Below are positions 23,001 to 31,615 of a DNA stretch of 64,000 nt, piece after piece. A program made the position numbers and the translations under genes. The stretch covers positions 327,407,938 to 327,471,937 of the forward strand of contig CM061141.1 in the NCBI GenBank assembly GCA_030789695.1. The letters are read 5' to 3'. The stretch is from Scilla litardierei (taxonomy: Eukaryota; Streptophyta; Magnoliopsida; Asparagales; Asparagaceae). Under the pieces are notes generated by a model. It did no database searches. It saw only the letters and a program-made list of their open reading frames with translations, and was not told the DNA's origin. Numbering within the stretch: position 1 is the stretch's first letter; every line of letters starts with the position of its first letter.

Positions 23001-23119
23001 TGTTGTGAATGGAAAAGTAGGGAAATAGGTGTAGGGGGTTAAGAGCCTCCTACCCTCATATTTATAGCTTTCAATAGTGGACTGGATACCCAATGGGCCT
23101 CATGGGCCTATTCATAACA
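23001..23119 (-). repeat. 5' LTR of element A
   Basis: 119 bp, the same length and nearly the same sequence as 13392-13510. TGTT...AACA ends. Confidence 0.93.
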
Positions 23120-23273
23120 GATTTAATGTAGAAAAGCTGTCACATGATCCAATGGATCAGGTGGCAAAACACAAAAAAGGTGGGAAGTACAAGCCCCACA
23201 TGGGCTTGTACTCGCTGGGTCCCACCTTTTTGTGTCTTGCACCTGATCCATTGGATCAGGTGTCACCTGCTCT
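23120..23273. mobile_element. MITE with long inverted arms (right part)
   Basis: Arms of about 60 bp. Left: AATGTAGAAAAGCTG...ATCCAATGGATCAGGTG...AAAAAAGGTGGGA. The right arm is its complement, ending CTCTACATTAATCCC. With element A removed, the full MITE is flanked by TTAAAAAA on both sides (13377 and about 23283). A is inserted inside the left arm. Confidence 0.8.
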
Positions 23274-23283
23274 ACATTAATCC

Positions 23284-23557
23284 CTTAAAAAAGTTGATCA
23301 TATTTGTACATATAATACATATCAAATATAAATATATAGTCATTACCCGTGTCAATAAGACACGGTTTATTTAATAGCTAAGTCCCCGCCAATTTCAGGT
23401 TTTCTCCTTAAATTTAATTTTTCACCCAAAATTTAAGTCCCCCAAAAATTGTCATTGCCACCTAGGACAAACCTGCTACGTAGGACAAAGGTTTGTCCTA
23501 ATAGGATAAGATTCAAAATCTTCGTGTTTATAGAATAAATGGATAAAATAGATATAA
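23284..23557. other. Spacer between elements A and B
   Basis: AT-rich. It contains a hairpin-capable pair, AGGACAAACC and GGTTTGTCCT, at about 23463-23498. No gene. Confidence 0.6.
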
Positions 23558-23746
23558 TGTTGTGAGTTGAGGGAGGTCTTTGGCCTCTCTCCACTCATCA
23601 TCTCACCATTACTCCCCACTAACTTAGTGGGGAGTCCCTTGGCTCCTAAAATCCAATTAAGAGAATATATAGAGAGAGCCATGGCTTAGGCCATGGCTAC
23701 TCCTAATCTAAGATTATTTTTACTCTTCTCCCAAAATCCTTCAACA
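23558..23746 (+). repeat. 5' LTR of element B
   Basis: TGTTG...CAACA, 189 bp, followed at once by the putative PBS CATTATCAGCACG (23747-23759). Contains a GCCATGGCTTAGGCCATGGC inverted word and ACTAACTTAGTGG. Confidence 0.93.
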
Positions 23747-24149
23747 CATTATCAGCACGTAAAGCTCTTATTTTTTGAGCTTTTTCATCCTGTCTCCCCT
23801 CAAAAATCCATCCTCTACGCGCGAAGGAATCTCTTGTTGCGGATACGTTGCGGCGATCCTCTTGGGCGTATTAGAAGCGTGGATTTTTATCTCTACAGAT
23901 CTTCTATTTTTACGATCATTCCTAGATTTTTAATCTAGAGGTAATACTTTTTGATCCCATAGATAGTTACAGTCATTAGCTACGATTATACAAAGCCTAT
24001 TGTGGGCTTGTTCAAATCTGCCATATGTCTGTACAATATCAAAAGTTATTAAATAACTAAATTAAATAATAATAATAATAATAAAATTTAAAAAAATATC
24101 CCCACACCCCTCGGCTCCCAAGCCCACGAAGGACTCTTCGGATCGCCTC

Positions 24150-24184
24150 CCCCCCCAGACGGGGGGGGGGGGGGGGGGTCTTCA

Positions 24185-24222
<38 letters not shown>

Positions 24223-24520
24223 CCTGGGGGGGCCTTTCGGGTCTCCTCCCCCCTCATGGGGGGGGGGGGTCTTCACGGTGCCCCCCCCCCCCCCCCCCCG
24301 CCTGGGGGGGGGCCTTTCGGATCGCCTCCCCCCCCCCCCCCCGTGGGGGAGCCTTTCGGGTCGCCCCCTCCCCCCAGACCGGGGGGGCTCTTCACGGCGC
24401 CCCCCCCCCCCCCCCCCCCCGCCTGGGGGGGACTTCCGACGCCGACCCCCCCCGTGCGGGGGGGTTTCTGTCCACCGCCCCCCAGACGGGGGGCCCTTCC
24501 CGGCATCCCCCCCCCCCCCG

Positions 24521-24557
<37 letters not shown>

Positions 24558-24680
24558 CCGAAGGGGGCCTGCAACCCTGCGCCCCCACCCGCAGCGGGGG
24601 GGCCTCTGGCGACCCCCCCCGAAGGGGGCCTGACGTTCTGCGCCCCCAAGCAGCGGGGGGCCTTTGCCGAACCCCCAAAC
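24150..24680 (+). repeat. C/G homopolymer-rich degenerate tandem repeat
   Basis: About 530 bp made of C runs (up to about 25) and G runs (up to about 18), separated by two alternating short words: CTTTCGGRTCGCC-like and CTTCACGGCGCC-like. Many frames on both strands stay open here only because of composition. It lies in the leader of element B. Confidence 0.9.
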
Positions 24681-24856
24681 GGGGCGATTTAAACTACCCG
24701 ACGGCTGGGGTATTTTTGGAGTTGAGGGGTCAGACTTAGGATTCGGGATAATTGGTTTCAGGGCTATATTCTTTTTAATTTTAACAAATCAGATAGCCTG
24801 TTTGTTCGGCCAGCAGCCCCATTTGGCTTTATAACAAATTTTTGTCTACCACATTT

Positions 24857-25129
24857 GGGCATGAAGCCCAGTAAATTCAATTGCAATTTTTAATGTGTCC
24901 ATTAGCATTTTGAAACTGGGCCTGAAGCCCAAACATTAACAATATTTTAATTTGACTTTTTGGGCATGAAGCCAAGTTAACTCAATTGCAATTATTAATT
25001 TATTACTTTTTGGCAAATGGGCCTGCAGCCCAAATATTTATAATATATTAAAATGATTAATATTTATGGGCCTGCAGCCCCATTTAAAATATTAATTTAT
25101 TTTAATTCCTTGTTATGGGCTTGTCGCCT
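24857..25129 (+). repeat. Six spaced palindromic words in the B leader
   Basis: GGGCATGAAGCCC at 24857, GGGCCTGAAGCCC at 24918, GGGCATGAAGCCA at 24962, GGGCCTGCAGCCC at 25019 and 25068, and GGGCTTGTCGCCT at 25117. The spacing is 44-61 bp. Each is a short hairpin and carries TGGGC-type words on both strands. Confidence 0.85.
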
Positions 25130-25736
25130 AGTCTTTCATATTGCTAAAATTATAACACTCTTGCATTATTATTAATTTATGGAATATTAGGATTTTTCAA
25201 AATATAATTATCTTAAGGATCCTGCGACCGCTCTGTCGTTAGTCAACTAACATAACGGTGTATGACGTCTCCCCGTGGTCCGAGAGATTTTTATATTTTA
25301 TAGTCTCTTTTTCTATATTATATATGCATGTGTTATATAAACCGCGTGGTTGCTTCTTTTGTGCATGTAGCATATTATAAACTGTGTGGATGTTTATATA
25401 AGCTAAAATGTGATTTTTGGGATCGGCCAGTTTGATACCTTTTTATATTCCTTGCAATTTTATTTTCTTTTTGAGAGAATGTGTAAGTGAGGATTATATG
25501 TATTTATGCCAAATACCAGTGTACCGACAAATGAAGACGGATGCGAAAATTAGAAAACATAGGGACCCATTCTGGGTGTCCAAATTGTATTTTTCTTCTT
25601 TATGGACTGTATATTCGGACTTTGGACTTTGTACGTTTTGGGTATCTGACCGATCCCCACATTTTACTTATTTTATTTTTTATGCATGAATTTACACCTT
25701 AAATTAATTCATGCTTGTTTTAAATTACATAGATAA

Positions 25737-26747
25737 ATGGAAAAATTGGCAAGCATCGATTTCGAGGTCTTTGATGCTGCAGGGAAAAATTACCTGAGTT
25801 GGCGAGTTGGCCTGAAGTTCCTCTTGCGTTCAATGGTCCTCATTGGCTCAATTTTAGCTCCTTCATCGGCCCCAGCAGCAGCCGATGCTTCTACTACATC
25901 TAGCAGCAGCACTCCTACCACTGTCTCCGATGTGGATAAGGCGAAAGCCATTATCTACATTAGGAAACATATAGATCGGACCTTAAAGGCCGAATACCTA
26001 ATGGTAGAGGACCCAATGAAGCTGTGGACAGCGCTGGAGGCACTGTATAAACATCAAATTGGTGTAATATTACTGCGTGCCAGTTATGAGTGGGAAAACC
26101 TCAGACTTCAGGACGATAAGTCCGTCTCTGAGTATAATTCTGCACATCATAATATCACCTCACGCCTGAAGTTGTGCGGTGAAGAAGTGACAGAGCAACG
26201 CATGTTGGAAAAGACATTTACCTCATTTCACGAGAAAGATGCAATCCTCATGCAGCAGTATCGTGAACGCAACTTCACGAAATTCTCTGATCTGATCTCT
26301 TGCCTATTTAGGGCAGAGCAGAATCGAGATTTACTGCTCGCCACTCATAATTTTCGTCCAGCTGGCACTGCACTTATCCCTGAAGCCCACCACATTTCTC
26401 CCCAGAAGTGGAAAAACAATAAGAAGGCTAGAAAGAACAAACGGAAGGCTGTAATGCAGCAAGCACGAGGAGAAGCAACTCAGACCAACAACAACAGAGA
26501 AATGAGAAATCTCACATGGAATCGTAAGAACACTGACCAAGTGTCAATTCCTAAGAAGAACTGGGAGGATAAATGCCATCGTTGTGGCATGACTGGACAT
26601 TGGTCCAGAAACTGCCGCACTCCTCGCCACCTCCAGGAACTGTATCAGGCAAGCCAGAAGTCTCTGCCTGAAACAAACTTGGCGGCTGTTCAGCCGCCAA
26701 CGAATTTCACTGCAAAAGACTTCAAGAATGACGACCTGCTCGATTGA
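25737..26747 (+). CDS. Copia B gag, intact 336-codon frame
   Basis: Starts MEKLASIDFEVFDAAGKNYL (the copia gag N-terminal block). A short Ala/Ser/Thr linker (residues about 43-62) and the gag capsid fold region follow: MKLWTALEALYKH, SRLKLCGEEVTEQRMLEKTF, FHEKDAILMQQYRERNF. A basic stretch at about 225-245 precedes a zinc knuckle CHRCGMTGHWSRNC (CX2CX4HX4C) near residue 282, and an acidic tail ends DDLLD. No stop or frameshift, although the neighbouring pol is heavily decayed. It would form the particle and bind RNA. Whether it is transcribed is unknown. Confidence 0.93.
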   Translation: MEKLASIDFEVFDAAGKNYLSWRVGLKFLLRSMVLIGSILAPSSAPAAADASTTSSSSTPTTVSDVDKAKAIIYIRKHIDRTLKAEYLMVEDPMKLWTALEALYKHQIGVILLRASYEWENLRLQDDKSVSEYNSAHHNITSRLKLCGEEVTEQRMLEKTFTSFHEKDAILMQQYRERNFTKFSDLISCLFRAEQNRDLLLATHNFRPAGTALIPEAHHISPQKWKNNKKARKNKRKAVMQQARGEATQTNNNREMRNLTWNRKNTDQVSIPKKNWEDKCHRCGMTGHWSRNCRTPRHLQELYQASQKSLPETNLAAVQPPTNFTAKDFKNDDLLD

Positions 26748-26869
26748 GCCCTATCTTTATTTATGCATTTAAAATTACATGTAGCTTCATCTTTAGTTTG
26801 CTTTTGTACGAACTTTTATTTGAATGTCATTTTACATTTACTTAAATAAAATTTTGTTTTGCTTATAGA

Positions 26870-28636
26870 TGAAGTATTTAATATTGTGGACAGTGCCTCG
26901 TTGCACTGGTGTAGCATTAATATTGCTCTCACATACAACGAGACTATAAGATGCAAACTTCTTCCCTTAAACATATAGGAATTTTCCAAGTTTCAAGGAT
27001 ATTTCGTTTAAACGAACATAACTTGAAAACTGTGGATAATAAATATTGAATATCAATATGTAACTCGTCAAGAGGATGGCCAGAAACCCATCTACTTACG
27101 ATTTCATTGGACCCACGTCGGGCCCCTATAAGTACAGATATTCATCCTATAGAAAGCCAACTTGACTGAGCACCAGCAGTGCCATTCATTGCCATAGTTT
27201 TTAACACTGGCAAAATGGACTTGGTTATCCTGGATCAGCGATGATGGACGCATCATCAAATGAATCCATTGGAGAACCTGAAGATTCTTCAAAAGATTGA
27301 TTTTCCTTGTCCCCTTTTGTCGTAAGGGCATACTTTTAGATAGACCATCCCCTCCTGAAAGTGGGATGAGAGTCTCCTGGCTTCATTGAGAGAATACATG
27401 GTGACCTTTGCGAGCCTATTCACCCCGCAAGTGGCCCATTTTCGATACTTCATTGTACTGATATATGCATCTACTATATGGTCTTATGTGTGCCTTTCAC
27501 TAGCTTTCTCAAAAGCTTATAATGTGGGTGAATTCACTACACATATCATTCAAGACTTCTGCCAAGCAACTGGTATTGAAATTGAACATCTTGTAGCATG
27601 TTCATACTTATAATGGGTTATCAGAGTCTCTGATAAAGAGACTCCAATGGATTTCACGTCCATTGTTAAATCCCAGTTGCCTGTTTAGGAACCAACATAC
27701 TGCATTCCGCATCACTTATCACGATACGGCCCGCTTGTGGCCATAACTTATTGCTGATGCCCCTTGCTTATGGTTTACCACCAAGTCTTGATAAATGTGA
27801 ATTTAATGATCAAAGTCTCATTGAAATAGGCACGCAGTCTAAAGAAGCCTGAAGCTTCTGAGACTATATCATGGGACACAAAAGTCCTAATCTCGTTATG
27901 ATCTGCATACTTTTTCTGTGTGAAGATGAGATCCAGAAGATCCTTCACATTCAGACTAACGCACATCAATTGCCAGATAAATTTACGGACAACCAGAAGA
28001 TTGTTCGTTCACACGTCCCTGCTGCCAACACGCCAGCTAGGATTGACATTCCCAAAGATGGATGCAATCCACCGGCAGCAGAATTGGATGTACCTCAATT
28101 GAAAAGAGGACGCCCGCCAGGTTAAAAATATAAAACTTTCCTCGAAAGAGGAAGATTCCTGGATATATTAAAATGATCCATCCACAGGATGCTGAGCTCA
28201 GACCAGCAACCTCTCCACTCCTAATTTCCCCTGCAGAGGAAACAACAGGAGAAAAATCATTATATTACGTACGTACTGGAGAGGTACTGGATAGAAATAG
28301 CACAGTCGTCGTCGACGATTTTGCGTTCGATATTGCCGTTCACGTCACTGAATATGACGATGACGTCGAACCACGATCTCTAGCGGAATGTAAATGCAGA
28401 GATGATTGGCCAAAGTGGGACAAGGCAATAAGAGTAGAGCTGGACTCACTCTTGAAACGCAAAGTCTTTGGACCAGTAGTCCAAACACCATTAGGTGTAA
28501 AGCCAGTGGGATATAAGTTGGATTTCATAAGAAATTAAAATGAAGGAAATGTGATCATTTTCCTACTAAAGCCTAAACTTCTTTGAAAAAGCCAATAAAT
28601 GCAGCTCATGGACGTTGTGACTGCATACATATACGG

Positions 28637-28725
<89 letters not shown>

Positions 28726-29174
28726 CTTCCATAAGGGTATACTCTACCCCCAGAGATGAAAGATAGACGTAGAAATGTCTTCTCCATAAAGACTACAAAG
28801 ATCATTAGTTGATCTTAAGTAATATTCTGCCCGTGTATCTTTTTCGAAAGATCGTTGACAAGATTTGTGATATTCGCCGTACATGTTGTCGACTTAAAGC
28901 TAATAGGATCTCCTGCAAAGACCATTGAGATATTAGATAGCTTTAAGCATACCTTGGAAATGAAAAACCTAGGTATAACAAGGTATTGTCTCGGCTTATA
29001 TATTTAACACCTTCGTGGTGGAACCCTTTAATATCCTTCATACACCAAGAGTTTATGAAGAATGATGTCCATTTGCAACCTATTAAAAATAGATGCTTAT
29101 TTATGACACCTTCCATTCGCTGGAAGAGGGGAGGACATCCTAGGTCCGGAAGAGCCTATCTCTAGTGTACTTGT
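26870..29174 (+). pseudogene. Decayed copia B pol (protease, integrase, RT start)
   Basis: Recognisable pieces in shifting frames: integrase-like VAHFRYFIVLIYAST and GEFTTHIIQDFCQATGIEIE at 27370-27610, the linker SHVPAANTPARIDIPKDGC with KRGRPPG at 27871-28125 (nearly the same as in A), and RT entry LKRKVFGPVVQTPLGVKPVG at 28430-28530. After that only scattered matches such as CRLKANRISCKDH and FKHTLEMKNLG remain. The YVDD region is lost. Many stops. Confidence 0.85.
28638..28724 (+). repeat. (TA)n microsatellite inside the RT remnant
   Basis: About 85 bp of TA with one interruption. It follows MDVVTAYIYGN of RT directly, so it grew out of codons that in A read YLYDNLDRDIYM. Confidence 0.95.
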
Positions 29175-30865
29175 TGTTGGATCCTGTGGATGGCAACCAA
29201 CACTAGAAGCGAGGGTTGAATAGTGTTGTGTATATAGTAAACTTTTTTCGCTCAACGATATTAACACAAACAAATTCCTTCTAATGTTGCCTAAGAAACC
29301 AAGTAGAGTGATCTACGCTTGGTTCTTAATCAACAAAACAATCTTAACAAGAATATGAAAGAGATTGGATTAAGATCAGATAAATATAACTTTGACAAAT
29401 AGATCTTTACAAATAGATTTATACACAGCGGAAATTAAAGATACAATCTTTTCTATAAGTTAACAATGAATTACAAAGATGAACAATTAATAAGTAACGA
29501 ATGCTTGTACAAGAAAGATAACAAATCACAGAAAACAAACGCAGACAAAAGGATTTTTATCCTGGTTCCCTGCAACCCGGGTACGTCCAGTCCCCGACCA
29601 ATCCGGTACGAGATTTCTACTATCTGTCTTGGCAAATACAAGTACCTAGTCTCAACCAGGATTTCCAACCACAACACCTAGACTTGTCTAGGATTTACCC
29701 TTGCCTCACAAACCGAGGACTTTCCAACTGGCAACAACTAGACTTGTCTAGTGTTCCAACAATCAACACAATGAGAATTTATCCAATACACCACAATAAA
29801 TGATGGAGATTGGTTTATACACCCGATTCTATAGCCAATCAAAGTTTAGACAAATTTGTGTAGTGGCTTGATAGAATAAGAGTCTAGTCACACAAAGATA
29901 TGAGAGAAATTTTTTGTGATCTAGATCTTTTCAAAAATCCTTTAAATAAAAAATTAAAGAGAATAATAGTAAGGATTTTGAAAATGTTTTAGCCAATAAA
30001 AATAAGAGTATGATCTTCAAAAGAATTTGTAAGAAAGTATTGCAAGATCAAATAAAATCAAATTGGCTAGAGAGAAAATAAGAGCTTTGAATTCAAGAGA
30101 GTTTTCACAATAGATTGATTTTCAATGTTGTATTTTTCATCAAAGAATTTAGCTCTATTTATAGGGAAAAAACTGAGATTTGAATTTCAAATTTCGTTTG
30201 ACTTTTGTCCCAAAAATTACGGAGTAAATTGCTCAAAAGATTTCAAAATTCAAATTCAAAAACGTCTGAAATTTACAGCTGGTAGACGACTCCCTCATAT
30301 AGGTAGTCGACTCCCAGAGAGCTCCAGGAGTTCTTGATCTCTGACAGGTAGTCGACTCCCTACTTTCGGTAGTCGACTCCCAGAGGAGTTTTTCCTGCTG
30401 CTCTTCTAGTCAGACAAGTAGTTAGCTCCAGGGTGCGTGGAGTTTCACTACAAAAATTATGGAGTGACTAGAAAAAGCTCTCGAAAATATTTTGAAGATA
30501 ATTAAAAAGTATTTTCGAAATTTTGTGTGTGTGTGTGTTTTGTCTATTTGATATGGCTTTAACAAATACCCTAAAAAGACACGACACACTCACTATGGAC
30601 TCAGAACATGTCTTCGGAAGTTTGGTCAACTTGATGAAGTGAAAGCGAGCTTCTCTTTGTGCTTCTTGTTCTGTTTGAGCTTGAGCTTCATCACTTGAGT
30701 TTAGTCATGTTCGTCTTTGTCTTTGAGCGTTGAAGTGTGCTTCTTTGAGTATGAGTAGAGCTTCGCAAATTCTGCGCACTTGAGTGTAGTGTAGTTAGTA
30801 CATCAAGCTTTCATTTGGTGTGCTCATCATCAAAATCACTTGGGGGTGGAATTCAATTTCCATCA
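29175..30865 (-). mobile_element. SIRE/Maximus-type copia solo LTR inserted in B
   Basis: 1691 bp bounded by TGTTGGATCC...TTCCATCA (plus strand) and a 5-bp duplication CTTGT (29170-29174 and 30866-30870). On the minus strand it starts TGATGGAAATTGAATTCC, followed by GATTTTGATGATGA, the start style I know from SIRE/Maximus LTRs. No coding domain. A short frame at 29466-29681 is not supported by any similarity. Confidence 0.75.
30284..30385 (-). repeat. GTAGTCGACTCCC repeats in the SIRE-type LTR
   Basis: (G)GTAGTCGACTCCC occurs about three times, with one degenerate copy (GGTAGACGACTCCC), within 100 bp. Each contains the palindrome GTCGAC. Confidence 0.85.
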
Positions 30866-30870
30866 CTTGT

Positions 30871-31597
30871 TATACTTCTTTATCTGGCCAACTGCATGTG
30901 TCTTTGATAGAATGTCTGCAGTAAAGCTGTTAACCAGATACAGTGTTGTCCTGGAGAGCACCACTAGACCAAGGATAAGCTGTTTCTGCGCAACTTCCAA
31001 GGGTCAAGGAATATATATCGCATATGCAGGTTTAAAGATCATCACGATGACTAAAACACAAAAGACTGGCCACCTCCTAAATATCTACACATCATCCTCC
31101 AAAGTCTACATCTTCTGAGAAGCTCATTATCCAAGAAGCAAGTATTGAAAACGGTCAGCCAGGTCCAACAGTACCTTGCAGACACACTGAAGATTGATTC
31201 AAAAAAATACTTTTGTGGAGTCATCTACCAACTTCGAAGAGCATTCCACTCCAGAGCGCCACTGTTTTCCAATAGCCGCTAGATGAGTGAAACTTGTATA
31301 GATGAGCGATGACTGTATTTGTTTTCAGAACATGATGGATGTATAGACGAATAGGAGATGATTGTATAGATACATAGTAAATCTGCAAGCATGAAGCTTG
31401 TACCGATCAGGGGGAGTCACTCGATAGTTGTACTCTTTTCCCTTAAGCTGCTGGTTTTTCCCACTGGGTTTTTCCCAGCTAAGGTTTTAACGAGGCAACC
31501 ATAGTGGCTCTGGATCCAGAAGTATCCACCCCTTTAGCATACTGAATCCTGAAGTATTCATATGCTTAACCCGAGATAATGGAGAGATGAGGGGGAG
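30871..31597 (+). pseudogene. Copia B RNase H remnant and 3' UTR
   Basis: 30880-31030 aligns with A around YLANCTRPDIAFAVNLLARYS as degenerate YFFIWPTACVFDRM and LLTRYSVV. The last 200 bp carry the copia 3' UTR words CTCTTTTCCCTTAAGCTGCT, TTTTTCCCACTGGGTTTTTC and GGTTTTAACGAGGCAACC, also found in A at 13660-13745 on the other strand. Ends with the purine-rich PPT. Confidence 0.8.
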
Positions 31598-31615
31598 TGT
31601 TGTGAGTTGAGGGAG
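31598..31615 (+). repeat. 3' LTR of element B, first 18 bp
   Basis: TGTTGTGAGTTGAGGGAG, identical to the 5' LTR start. Interrupted here by the nested 2998-bp LTR. Confidence 0.9.

Larger units (their letters stand above)
13392..23119 (-). mobile_element. Ty1/copia retrotransposon A, with a nested solo LTR
   Basis: Bounded by 119-bp LTRs (13392-13510 and 23001-23119) and flanked by a perfect 5-bp duplication GATTT (13387-13391 and 23120-23124). In the coding direction (minus) the order is PBS, gag, protease, integrase, reverse transcriptase, RNase H, PPT, which is the copia order. The reading frame is broken in gag, in integrase (by a 3.1 kb insertion) and between RT and RNase H, so the copy is not autonomous as it stands. 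The two LTRs differ at only a few positions by eye. The gag and the 3' UTR match element B, so A and B are of one family. Confidence 0.95.

Noticed and set aside
24088..24739. Long overlapping reading frames on both strands (up to 196 codons) rich in Gly, Pro and Arg
   Set aside because: They are open because the sequence is almost only C and G runs. All frames are low complexity and no domain is seen.
28535..28805. Frames reading (IY)n
   Set aside because: Translation of the TA microsatellite only.
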